Shown here: positions 1 to 9,135 of the stretch, piece after piece | Layout of the letters: the number at the start of each line of letters is the position of its first letter | Numbering within the stretch: position 1 is the stretch's first letter | From: Paulinella micropora | Lineage: Eukaryota; Cercozoa; Imbricatea; Euglyphida | Reading direction: 5' to 3' | NCBI GenBank assembly: GCA_009731375.1 | Contig: BJOX01000282.1 | Coordinates: 462,224 to 495,566 of the forward strand | DNA length: 33,343 bases | Translations under genes and position numbers: made by a program | Notes under the pieces: generated by a model | Seen by the model: only the letters and a program-made list of their open reading frames with translations | The model's database searches: none | What the model was told of the DNA's origin: nothing

Positions 1-882
1 GAAAACGTAAAAAGAAAAGTAGCGGATTATGCTAGATATGAAGATTATATGGGTATTAATGAGCAAAAATGTAGTGGAGCGAAGACATTAGAAGAATTAA
101 TTGATAAGGTATTTTCAATAGCGAAAAAAAAAAATTTAATCCGCAAAGATTGGAAACACACAATGAATAAAAAGGACTTTGTAAATACTCTAACGAACAA
201 AATGACGATATACCCAAATGTTGATAAACAAGTTTCAAATGATTTGAATATTGACGAGGGAATGCCCCAACCGCTACCCCCGCCATTAGAGACACAACCA
301 CAGCAACCAGAGCCAGAGCCACAACCACAGCAACCTGAGCCAGACAAAACACAGCCAGAGCCACCGCCAGACGAACAACAGGGTGAGTGGCGGGGACTAA
401 TGACTTATGAAATAGACAACATAATGAAAAAATATGGATGGTATCTCGGAGCAATAGCCAGTGATGAAATCTACAAGTTGAAGCCCGGAAGCAGAAAGCG
501 ATACGGATTTATTATGAATTTGGACAATCACAAACAAGCGGGGTCTCATTGGATTGCTATATGGGTAAGTCTGGATAAAGACAGAAGTGTTGAAGTGTAC
601 GACCCTTTGGCTGAATATAAACCGACTGAAGATTTTCAACAACAAATGAAACGACTAATTGACCGAAGTAATCCAGATAGTTATTTACTGATGAAGGTTA
701 ATCAAGTTAAACAACAATCTGAAACGAGCGACACATGTGGATGGCACTCAATTCGGTTTCTTTTAGAGCGAGCAAAAGGCGTAAGGTTTAAATTCGCCAG
801 TGGCTACACAGATTTGAAAGAAGACGAAGCAGAAAAATTAAAAGCACAGAATGGATATGGTAATTTTGATACATTTATCTGA
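1..882 (+). CDS. Adenain-like cysteine protease of a Polinton-like virus, 5' partial
   Basis: Probable virion maturation protease. The frame is open from base 1; the first ATG is at 49, but the codons before it read as protein, so the true start probably lies outside the window. Numbering from that ATG: residues 1-70 are a Lys-rich N-terminal region, 73-112 a Pro/Gln/Glu-rich linker (many PQP/PEP units), and 115-255 the C48/C5 (Ulp1/adenain) fold. Visible catalytic residues are His167 (in GSHWIAIW), Asp185 (VEVYDP), Gln222 or Gln223, and Cys230 (DTCGWHS), in the family's usual order. It sits directly upstream of two capsid genes, as in many Polintons, virophages and Polinton-like viruses. The catalytic set looks intact. 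Family assignment is by motif order; no search was run. Confidence 0.85.
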   Translation, partial: ENVKRKVADYARYEDYMGINEQKCSGAKTLEELIDKVFSIAKKKNLIRKDWKHTMNKKDFVNTLTNKMTIYPNVDKQVSNDLNIDEGMPQPLPPPLETQPQQPEPEPQPQQPEPDKTQPEPPPDEQQGEWRGLMTYEIDNIMKKYGWYLGAIASDEIYKLKPGSRKRYGFIMNLDNHKQAGSHWIAIWVSLDKDRSVEVYDPLAEYKPTEDFQQQMKRLIDRSNPDSYLLMKVNQVKQQSETSDTCGWHSIRFLLERAKGVRFKFASGYTDLKEDEAEKLKAQNGYGNFDTFI

Positions 883-905
883 AATATTATTTGCGTAATA
901 TAACA

Positions 906-1718
906 ATGGATTACAAAGGGGGTAGGTCAAGTAGTGTCTATTACATAAATAGCAAAAATAGAATAACGGGAACAGATAGCGACTTTACACATGAAGTTAA
1001 TATGAAGGGGCTAGACAATCCCACACATTGTAAAATTCTTCATATCTATGTGCCGAAATTGTATTACTCTGTGGCTTCACCATATAATACTTTTACATTA
1101 TCCGAAGACGGGTATGAGGCTTTAATTACAATACCTGAGGGAAACTACACAATGAACAACTTAAAAAATAAACTAGCCGAGATACTGACGGCAGACAGCC
1201 CAAATAATTATACTTATGTGGTATCTAGTAATAATACCAACACAGACCCCGAGGATGGTAAATTAACATTTACTGTATCAAACAATGGAGGTATTCAACC
1301 GCGGTTTATATTTGATGAAGATACTCGTATTCATGAAGTAATGGGTTTTGATAGAAATTCAACATATTTCTTTGCTAATGATTTTATTAAATCGCCAAAT
1401 GTAATTATTTTAACTGGTGAAAAAACTTTGTATCTTCAATCGGATTTGGTGAATGAAGGTGATAATCATGTGCTTCAAGAAATATACACAGCCAACGAAA
1501 TTCCTTTTGGGTCTGTCATTTATGACGGCTCTGGTAGTGAATACGGGAAGACATTGTCCGCAAATTCAAACAATGTATTCAGGTTTTACTTGACAGACGA
1601 AAATGACCAAGCAATAAATCTTAATGGTTTGGGAATAGTTATGACATTACTGGTTTATCGTGAAACTAATTATTTTAGTTTATTTAATTCATTCTTCAAT
1701 TTGTTGAAATCTAGATAA
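906..1718 (+). CDS. Minor capsid (penton-like) protein
   Basis: About 270 residues, starting at the first ATG (906). The frame is open back to a TTG at 891, but the ATG is preferred. The pattern is that of penton/minor capsid proteins of Polinton-like viruses and virophages: an N-terminal YYINSKNR-type segment, an IPEGNYTMNNLKNKLAEIL motif (the 'I.EG.Y....L...L' signature), a later IHEVMGFD block, and an SPNVIILTG strand before a C-terminal beta-rich half. This suggests a jelly-roll vertex protein. It lies 23 bp after the protease stop and ~85 bp before the major capsid gene on the same strand, fitting a morphogenesis module. The C-terminus (FFNLLKSR) is hydrophobic. No break is seen. Confidence 0.75.
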   Translation: MDYKGGRSSSVYYINSKNRITGTDSDFTHEVNMKGLDNPTHCKILHIYVPKLYYSVASPYNTFTLSEDGYEALITIPEGNYTMNNLKNKLAEILTADSPNNYTYVVSSNNTNTDPEDGKLTFTVSNNGGIQPRFIFDEDTRIHEVMGFDRNSTYFFANDFIKSPNVIILTGEKTLYLQSDLVNEGDNHVLQEIYTANEIPFGSVIYDGSGSEYGKTLSANSNNVFRFYLTDENDQAINLNGLGIVMTLLVYRETNYFSLFNSFFNLLKSR

Positions 1719-1746
1719 TTATTTTTGATTTAATTATTTATTTTTT

Positions 1747-1759
1747 TCTATAAATATAT
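1747..1759 (+). promoter_or_regulatory. TATA-like AT-rich promoter candidate of the major capsid gene
   Basis: TCTATAAATATAT lies about 45 bp upstream of the capsid ATG at 1805, inside a T-rich leader. It contains a TCTA tetranucleotide in AT-rich context, which resembles the late-promoter signal described for mavirus and its giant-virus host. Only one other gene here (5107-5394) has a similar motif, so this is weak evidence. Confidence 0.35.
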
Positions 1760-1804
1760 TTCGTGTATTAATCAACTTACACTACTTCAAAAACAAAACA
1801 AAAA

Positions 1805-3269
1805 ATGCCTGTCCAATACGGAGGAGAACTAGTCCATCAGACTAAGGAACTGCTCACTGGTAAGTATGAATTGAACAAACTTACTGCCCGTGAAGGGTCG
1901 GCTGATGTTGTTCTCACCACTGCGGGAGGAAATGAAAGCACCTTTGAAATCCCTACTCGTCCTTTGAACCTTGCGAGGTCTGTCTTGCGATTTACTTACA
2001 CCCCTGCCGCATCTGCTGGTTATAATCGTATGTTTATGGATTGCTTGCCTATGATACAAAGAATTGAACTGCGAAGCCGAAGCGGTCAATATTTGTGCAA
2101 TCTTCAACACGTTGGCAATTACACTAAGATGATTTGGAAGCCTGAAATTAAATATGAAAAATTTATGGCACTTGAAAACCACGGGGCGGGTGTATCTAGC
2201 GGGGCTATGCTTCAAAAGTGTAATGCAGGAAAGATTGATGTTGGCACTAGAGCAGAGAGAAAAACACTTGTTGATGATGTAGACTCAGATCATGTTAGGG
2301 ATGCTCTTCTAGCATACTTTGATGTGCCACTTGTCTCTGCTCGCCGTCATAATGATACAGCAACTGCTGCAAGTGGTGGTGGAACCTATAGTCTTGTCAA
2401 TGTTGAGTATGAGGAGGCTAAGTATTTTGAAGGAGGCGGTAATGGAACTGCTACCCCTGTCATTAAAGTTAAACTTCCGTTGGGTATGATTTTTGGAACT
2501 ATTTTTGAATTAGATAAGACTATCGGTTTTAATGAAATTTTGGATTTGCGAATTGTGTGGGAGGGAACTAACCGCTCTACTTTCTATGGAACTGATGCAA
2601 GCAGTATTTCTACTGGTGCTGCACAGGTTGCTGTTGGTGCTACTATTTCAAACTTGAATCTGTTTCTTGCCGTAGAGACTGACCGAAATGTTGTCCTTGG
2701 TGTTCAGCAGAAGATTGCGGGAGAAGGTTTCCCGTTTAAGATTGAATACCCTATCTCTTGGAAGCAGACCCTACAAACAGCGAACCAAAATTTCGTAGTA
2801 AAAATGAACCGCTCACAGGGTGAGAGAATTAGAAGAATTTATACTTCTGCGTTCCACAACGATGAAAATAAAAATACCGCTTTTGACAACGATAACAGAG
2901 CGGATGCAAAGATTATTTCATATTATACAACTCTGGATGGCTCTCGTCTTCAACAATTTGACATTGACACCTCTGAGAATGAGGACTANNNNNNNNNNCT
3001 ACATGATTTTGAAGGATAAGTTGAAGGGTAGTGCCATCCTAAACAGCGATGTCTATCATTACAACTGGTTTCATGTGGATACATGGGACAACAACCGCCC
3101 GCTGTGTGATAAGGATACCGACGGGTATGAGGTGAGTGGTCTGAGCCTTGACACTGAGAGGCGATATGAGTTCGTTTCAACTACTGCTGGAAACAATCTT
3201 AACCATTACACTTATGCTATTCTTCAACGAAGTGTGCTTGTTAAGGGAATTGAAATTTTGATGTCTTAA
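1805..3269 (+). CDS. Double jelly-roll major capsid protein, interrupted by a 10-N gap
   Basis: Main shell protein of a Polinton-like virus. The N-terminal half (MPVQYGGELVHQ..., then FEIPTRPLNLARS and IQRIELRSRSGQYL) and the C-terminal half (GSAILNSDVYHYNWFHVD, ending at TAA 3267-3269) match the usual layout of this capsid class. A 10-N gap at 2989-2998 changes the frame between the halves. The bases on both sides of the gap are the same three (cta), and counting them once keeps a single frame of about 483 codons. The break is therefore most likely an assembly artefact in an intact gene. The start is the ATG at 1805 after an A-rich leader. Confidence 0.85.
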
Positions 3270-3329
3270 ACCTGCGAGATAGCAATTAATTTTTGATAGT
3301 TAATTTATTTTTTTGATAATATAGGAACA

Positions 3330-4580
3330 ATGTCCCACCAGAGAAACTTAATCGCACAAAATCCGGACGGAGATTTCGTAAATGTAAAAGTCGGGCATGA
3401 TGGCTATCTTGAGACTAATGTTGAAAAAACAGCATTTGGCGAATTAGCAACATCACAATACACACCGATTATACAAGAAACATTTATGTATAATGTAAAT
3501 ACCTCTAAGTGGAACACAAGCACTACTAGTGCTACATTAGAGCAAAAGAGTGCTATGGCATATCTAACAACACAGGCAGTTGGAGATTCAAGGTTATTCA
3601 TTGAAACAAAAAAGAAAATTATATATCGTGCTGGTATGGGGGTATGTGTCAGATTTACTGCTTTGTGGAATACAAATGAAGCAGGAGGATATTCATCTTA
3701 TGTAGGTATTGGTGATTCCTTCTTGACGGACGGATTTTTCTTCTCAAAAGAAAATGGTGTAATGAAAATATACCAATTAAACAACTCCAATGTAATTACT
3801 GAGGTTAAACAAAGTCTATGGAATGTAGATAAAGCGGATGGAACCGATTACTTACCAGCAATTGATTTCAGTAAGGGTAATGTATTTCAGATTAAATATC
3901 AATACTTAGGTTTTGGTCAGATATCATTTTATATTGAAAATCCAAACACTGGTCAATTTCAACTAGTCCATGCTATACGATATGCCAACAGCAAAACTGC
4001 TACATCTCTTAATAATACTACTTTACCATTNNNNNNNNNNCTTTTAGTGTCAGTATTTAGAATATTTAGCCGTCTAGGATACACTATACTATAATTAGCA
4101 ATAGCGTTTCCAATAATATTAGTATTATTCCTCATAGTAAAAGCATGAGTTGCTACATTTGTTGTATTTGCTGTTCTTTCATAAATAAATGGAATACCTC
4201 TTATGATTTCAGTTCCTTCAATAAAGCATCCAACACTAGCATTTCTAAGATTTTGGATTTGCGGATTAACACCAACAGCCAAAGAAGCCAAGAATAGCGT
4301 AATGATTAAGGTAATAAAAAATGCTACACTTACAGGTGCCGTGTATGCTGAGAACAATACAAATACGAGTTTAGTTTCGTTTGATACTACTGCCACTATT
4401 AGTGGCGGGAATGTGATTGCTGTTGTATTCGTGAATACTAGTGATGCTCAAAGTATAAATTTTGCTGATTATGATTTAGATGACATGTTGCCAAGCGAAA
4501 GGCTAACTATAACAGCACAGGCTACTGCAAATCAGACTATAAGTATTCAGTATGCTTTTACTTGGATCGAGGACCCATAA
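3330..4580 (+). CDS. Putative virion fibre/baseplate-like protein with an inverted internal segment
   Basis: The N-terminal part (3330-4030, from MSHQRNLIAQ) and C-terminal part (about 4298-4580, ending WIEDP) read on the plus strand. The middle (4041-4292) reads as protein only on the minus strand, with ASVGCFIEG and FTMRNNTNI motifs. Those two motifs, plus KNATLTG in the C-terminal part, are in my recollection typical of a virion protein family found in phages and algal viruses. Turning the 252-bp block round gives one open frame of about 411 codons (701+252+283 bp). The left breakpoint is a 10-N gap (4031-4040); the right one carries the five bases AATAG, which repeat the ATT and AG of the two ends. 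The gene follows the capsid gene by 60 bp. The function (surface or attachment protein) is inferred. Confidence 0.6.
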
Positions 4581-4674
4581 TGAAAAAAAAAAGAATCGTG
4601 GATTTTCAAACATCACTTTTTAAAATACTTGATAAAATTATTTTTTCTAACTTCATTCATTTCTTCATTTTTTT

Positions 4675-5079
4675 CTAGAAATGAAAGCACACACATGCCA
4701 CATCGCAAAATCTATCATCGTCAATTGAAACTGATAACACATTTTTTTTCTTACACTCTTTACAAGGTGCTTTATTTAATATACATCCTTCTTCTGTACA
4801 TGTAGCAGTCGCTATCTCTTCTCCTACATTAGCCTTTATTTCAGTGATACCTGTCTCTTTTAAATCAGTCGCCTTAAAAAGTGTGCTCTCTTCTTTGTCC
4901 GTTATGGTCTCCAATGGAATAACTACTTTCACATTGTCATCGCGGGGTTTGTATTGCTCATAGAAAGAAACAATGTCAGGCTTAGTCCATTTAATTGTTG
5001 GCATTTTGACATTGCCACCGTCAAGGTTCCATTTTTCAATTTCATTCAAGTAGTCTTGTTTGGTGATGAGGTCAGTCAT
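4675..5079 (-). CDS. Hypothetical protein with Cys-rich C-terminus
   Basis: 134 residues from an ATG at 5077-5079, reading leftwards. I do not recognise it. The N-terminal half is charged and Trp-containing (LDGGNVKMPTIKWTKPD). The C-terminal third has eight Cys, with CTEEGC, CKECKKK, CDVAC and a final CFHF, which could be a small metal-binding module. It is convergent with the fibre-like gene (95 bp between stops) and shares strand with the next small gene, separated by a very AT-rich 27-bp spacer. Composition and spacing match the viral block, so it is probably a viral accessory gene. Confidence 0.55.
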   Translation of the reverse strand: MTDLITKQDYLNEIEKWNLDGGNVKMPTIKWTKPDIVSFYEQYKPRDDNVKVVIPLETITDKEESTLFKATDLKETGITEIKANVGEEIATATCTEEGCILNKAPCKECKKKNVLSVSIDDDRFCDVACVCFHF

Positions 5080-5106
5080 CTTATATTATTATATTATTAT
5101 TTTTTA

Positions 5107-5394
5107 TTATAAATATTTTTTTACTTCACTTTTAATGTCAGTAAATTTATCAAACCACGGCTGTTTCATAACCCATTCAAGGTATGGTTTATCAATAGTT
5201 GCAACATCTTGAATTTTCTTACCTTTATACTTACCAAATGGAAAAGTATCCTTTGGCTTGCCTGCCCGTGCATTTTCAATCATTTGGATTTCGTCAGTAA
5301 TTATCTTTTTAACATCGGTAATAGAAAATGTTTCTTTTTTATTTTCAATAGAGAGTTTCTCAAACTTCTCACATAATCTGGTGAGGGTGGTCAT
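5107..5394 (-). CDS. Small protein with an ExoX C-terminal-like domain
   Basis: 95 residues. The second half (FPFGKYKGKKIQDV, then PYLEWVMKQPWF) matches the short 'FGKYKGK...YL.W....' domain known from the C-terminus of exodeoxyribonuclease X and found alone in many phages and large DNA viruses. No exonuclease catalytic domain is attached. The N-terminal 45 residues are charged and probably helical. A TATA-like palindrome stands 3 bp upstream of the start codon. Role unknown; nucleic-acid binding is a guess from the family. Confidence 0.6.
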   Translation of the reverse strand: MTTLTRLCEKFEKLSIENKKETFSITDVKKIITDEIQMIENARAGKPKDTFPFGKYKGKKIQDVATIDKPYLEWVMKQPWFDKFTDIKSEVKKYL

Positions 5395-5397
5395 TGG

Positions 5398-5407
5398 TCT
5401 ATATAGA
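5398..5407 (-). promoter_or_regulatory. TATA-like palindrome upstream of the ExoX-like gene
   Basis: TCTATATAGA is a perfect 10-bp palindrome just before the minus-strand ATG at 5392-5394. It includes TCTA on both strands, like the motif before the capsid gene. The spacing to the ATG is very short, so any transcript would be nearly leaderless. Confidence 0.3.
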
Positions 5408-5515
5408 GTGGTAAAAAATTTTATGAAAAAAATTAATTAATCAAACTCGCAACAGGAGAGGACTTTCATTTTTTCAAAAAAAGATAACTAAGTCTAGCAC
5501 AGCAGTAAAAACTAA

Positions 5516-5866
5516 GTTTTCCCAAACATACCGAGTTATGCCAACACTCTCACATCGATTAAAACAACGGGATCCGCTACAACAACGGCAATCGTAACAG
5601 AAAATCAATACACCATTGATACATTTATTACCGCCCTTCAATCCGCAGTCAATTCAGCAATTGCCCCAGACTCTGTAGTTATAACTTTGAACTCCGTTAA
5701 TAAATTGAATTTCGCATTCACTGGTGATACGTATAGTTTCGATCTTGACAATAGCACGATTAGAGATAAGATAGGACTAACTGCCGATATTTCGGCGGCG
5801 GCGAGTAGCACCATGCAGTCTATAGTTAATCTAATCGGTGAAACGGCCGTTTATGTTCATAGTCGT
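5516..5866 (+). pseudogene. Truncated second minor-capsid-like ORF
   Basis: An open plus-strand frame with no ATG near its start, after a stop at 5513-5515. It contains ENQYTIDTFITALQSAVNSA, then NKLNFAFTGDTYSFDL, IRDKIGLTADIS and AVYVHSR. This is the 'Y....L...L.... / KL.F / ...LG / ..YIHS' order seen in minor capsid/penton-like proteins, and is different in sequence from the one at 906-1718. It is cut at the right by a 10-N gap (5867-5876), beyond which the sequence belongs to the inverted-repeat/retrotransposon region. It marks the last recognisable viral sequence. Confidence 0.5.
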
Positions 5867-5901
5867 NNNNNNNNNNATTCCCGCCAGTTCAACTACCAAA
5901 T

Positions 5902-6475
5902 GCCAAACAAACGAAACAATTCAAGCAGGTCGCTAGGTCATAAAATTCAGGTGTCCACACAGGTCATATTGGCATTGGTGCCACCAATGCCACACACACC
6001 AGTAACTTCAATATCCCCCTTTTCCATACTAATATTGAACTAACGATAATATTAACTAACGTATAGACTCCGGTTGTATTAATCACATCACCTAATTCAC
6101 TTCCTAAGCAAATTAATATCAAATTAAGTCAGAGTTACGATTCATTTCTGTAAGTGGCAATATTTTATTAACTCACAATTAGGAGTAACTGTTACTGAAT
6201 AGTTCATAGTCAATTGTGCCAGTTACAGTATTATTGAAGCTGAGGCTATTTACCGTTGAATTGTGTACTGGACCGTGACCGACCATAGTTGAACATTGAG
6301 TAGCAGTTACAGTTACTCGCGCACTGTGACTCAGTTTAGTCGTTTGCTGTCACGGTCTGATAGTTCAGTTCTGAGTTGCCAACTCAGACTGATGCATTCG
6401 GATTAAAGTGGCTGTGTGCAACCTGCGGCTTCTTACGGAGTCGCAGGCTTCCGGCAAATCGCATTGAAAGGTAGG
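5902..6475 (+). repeat. Left arm of a 574-bp inverted repeat
   Basis: Reads as the reverse complement of 7279-7852, and I found no difference by eye. The outer ~205 bp is an inverted copy of the start of the retrotransposon LTR; the inner ~370 bp is the sequence that flanks that LTR at 7279-7645. Confidence 0.9.
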
Positions 6476-7278
6476 CACGCGTGACGATTTTATACATAAT
6501 ATCAATAAAAATAAAGTTTTTTTCAAGGACTGTGAAAGTCACACTCCTGTTCTCCGAACGATGCCAACTTGGCAGCGAGGCTCCGGAAATTCTGACGATC
6601 CAACGACCCAAAAAATCTTTTTCTTTCTTTTCTTTCTTTTCTTTCTTTTTTTCTTTTCATAAAGTCCTATCTTTTCGTCTTTCTTTCTTCTCTTTTTTTG
6701 TTTCTCTCTCTCTCCCTCTCTCTCTCTCTCTCCCTTTCTCAATCTCTCTTTCTTTCTTTCTTTCTTCAAACTTCTTTCTTTCTTTCTTTCTTCCTTTCTT
6801 TCTTTCTTTATTGTTGAAGTTGAAATCCTTTTTTTCAAATTTATTTTGCTAATATGATGGTACAATTAGAAAGATAGTATTCCGAGGCAGTCCCACCCAA
6901 ATCCGTAGCGGTTGCAGGGAACCGACACTACAACCACCAACAACAGGGACACAATGGACAATGGCCTTCGCAATGCTTCTCGTCGTGTACCGGCAATCGT
7001 GGCGTCCCCCTCTTACCGGTCGTAGACTTCACAGAACGAAGAATTTATATAACAACAAATTGCGAACAATTCCCGCCAGTTCAACTACCAAATGCCAAAC
7101 AAACGANNNNNNNNNNCAAAAAGAGTGTACCGTCCTGAACTTGAATTGACCCAGCGGCGAAACATACGGCTGATATGGGTAAAAATGGTAATGGTAAAAG
7201 GCTGGTGCCACCAGTACCAGAACAAGTACTGTTGAAACATGGATTGGTATAAACCGGTCACGGTCTCACGGACCTTAA
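6476..7278. other. Spacer between the inverted-repeat arms, no gene seen
   Basis: Holds an imperfect (TTTC)n/(TC)n tract at about 6615-6810, a short unique stretch (6865-7106) with only unconvincing frames, and a 10-N gap at 7107-7116. The 38 bases before that gap are identical to the 38 bases after the gap at 5867-5876. Confidence 0.6.
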
Positions 7279-7852
7279 CCTACCTTTCAATGCGATTTGC
7301 CGGAAGCCTGCGACTCCGTAAGAAGCCGCAGGTTGCACACAGCCACTTTAATCCGAATGCATCAGTCTGAGTTGGCAACTCAGAACTGAACTATCAGACC
7401 GTGACAGCAAACGACTAAACTGAGTCACAGTGCGCGAGTAACTGTAACTGCTACTCAATGTTCAACTATGGTCGGTCACGGTCCAGTACACAATTCAACG
7501 GTAAATAGCCTCAGCTTCAATAATACTGTAACTGGCACAATTGACTATGAACTATTCAGTAACAGTTACTCCTAATTGTGAGTTAATAAAATATTGCCAC
7601 TTACAGAAATGAATCGTAACTCTGACTTAATTTGATATTAATTTGCTTAGGAAGTGAATTAGGTGATGTGATTAATACAACCGGAGTCTATACGTTAGTT
7701 AATATTATCGTTAGTTCAATATTAGTATGGAAAAGGGGGATATTGAAGTTACTGGTGTGTGTGGCATTGGTGGCACCAATGCCAATATGACCTGTGTGGA
7801 CACCTGAATTTTATGACCTAGCGACCTGCTTGAATTGTTTCGTTTGTTTGGC
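7279..7852 (-). repeat. Right arm of the 574-bp inverted repeat
   Basis: Inverted partner of 5902-6475. It spans the 5' flank of the LTR retrotransposon and the first ~205 bp of its 5' LTR. The inverted duplication therefore arose after the element inserted, or is an assembly product. Confidence 0.9.
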
Positions 7853-7979
7853 GGGCTTTTGTTTGTATTGCTTGATAAACATATTAAGGACGTGTGGAGC
7901 TGGTTAGATAGTCAACCGGTGACGCCTGGGCGACGTTAAACCTGCTTCAAATACATTCTATTCTGTTCAACTGCTCAAG
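7646..7979 (+). repeat. 5' LTR
   Basis: Starts CTTAGGAAGTGAATT and ends ACTGCTCAAG. Contains a near-perfect palindrome with arms GGCATTGGTG and CACCAATGCC, around 7765. No clear primer-binding site (a TGG start matching a tRNA 3' end) was recognised directly downstream. Confidence 0.88.
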
Positions 7980-8486
7980 GGTTAGGAGCCTTGTACGTGT
8001 TGAAGCACAACAAAATCACCTGGAGTGATCGAGAGGAAAGACATCCACGATCTGTGTCACACCCAAGAGTGACACAGCAGAAGGGAAGTCCTTCCAACAG
8101 TGCTTCAGTACCACTAAACGTTATTGTTGGACAGGGGGTAGAGCTCTGCAGAGGCTGGGCTACCGACAGGAGCAAAGAGTGAGCCTTCGGGTCAGAAGGA
8201 CATCTACAGGAACGGTTTAGGGGTTTGGACCACAAAACCTCATTAACATGCAAGCCCAGAAACCAGTTCAGGGTTGCTTGTGGCGCGCAGGAGTGTTGGT
8301 GGTTGCAGGATAGCTACCTGCTCTGGACAACCAATGGGAAAAGGCCACAGCTGATTGCTGCAAGGAGGACCCTAGCAACGTACCTTTAGAAGGGGATTTT
8401 CATAGGAAGTGTCGGCCAGTCAGGAACATAAGACAAACAGGAAACAACAACCTTTTTGGAGTAGAAAAGTGACTTCAGATGACTGA

Positions 8487-8732
8487 AAAACGAAAAACGG
8501 AAATGAGTCTAACAATATACCTTACTATAGCGGTAGGGAAGACTGGGAAGACTTTCAACGTGCCCTAATGCTACAGGCAGTTAGAAAGGACCTGAAAGGT
8601 GGTTTTGAGAACCTCCAGGGGCATAAGTTGGAGGTGCATCGTGCCAACCTTCGCAGGCTGCACATGGCAGGAAAAAACGTACCTGACTACATGAGTCGGT
8701 GGGAGAAGCATGCAAAGAAGAAAGCAGGCTGA
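8487..8732 (+). pseudogene. Gag-like fragment of the copia element
   Basis: An open frame between stops with no good start. It reads YSGREDWEDFQRALMLQA, then LEVHRANLRRLHMAGKNVPD and SRWEKHAKKK, the helical, charged style of the N-terminal part of a copia Gag capsid region. It is followed by an in-frame stop. A related SWEKHAKPYW segment appears near 11400-11430, supporting that both lie in one broken Gag. Confidence 0.5.
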
Positions 8733-8844
8733 GCAGTAGCGGCAGTAGCAGCAGTTAGCAGCAGCTATGTAAATGGAGTGCTGGACAGTGCTTGGGACTG
8801 CAAGGAAGTGTCAGTCATGAAGAAGAGGAGACTGGTATGCCAGT

Positions 8845-9135
8845 TTGGAGTCGAGTGATAGTATCGACACAAGGGACTCTGAAGAAGAGGAAGAACAAGA
8901 AAGAGAGGAAGAGAGCTCAATCACAGCTACAAGACGTGAGTCTGCCTCAAGGAAGTATGAGGTGGAAAGGGATGTGTTCCCGGAAATGAGTAACTACGAA
9001 GAGTTTGCCAACTATGTGCACACTTTGACTGCTCCGGAGGAAAGCGGCGCAACGTCGGCGTCGGGTGTGGAGGAGCGAGTGGGTATGGCAGTTATGCTAA
9101 TCGCTCCGGAACGCCGGAGGTTGTCGAGGCTCTGA
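8845..9135 (+). pseudogene. Acidic Gag-like segment
   Basis: 96-residue frame with a run of Glu (EEEEEQEREEE), followed by EVERDVFPEMSNYEEFANYV. No known domain recognised. It lies between the gag-like fragment and the larger frames and is on the element's coding strand. Probably a piece of the same polyprotein after a frame change. Confidence 0.4.

Noticed and set aside
6481-6865. Ser/Phe-rich and Lys/Glu-rich frames between the inverted-repeat arms
   Set aside because: Translations of the (TTTC)n/(TC)n tract.
7991-8253. Small frames on both strands in the leader of the copia element
   Set aside because: Short, overlapping and without similarity to Gag; more likely untranslated leader.
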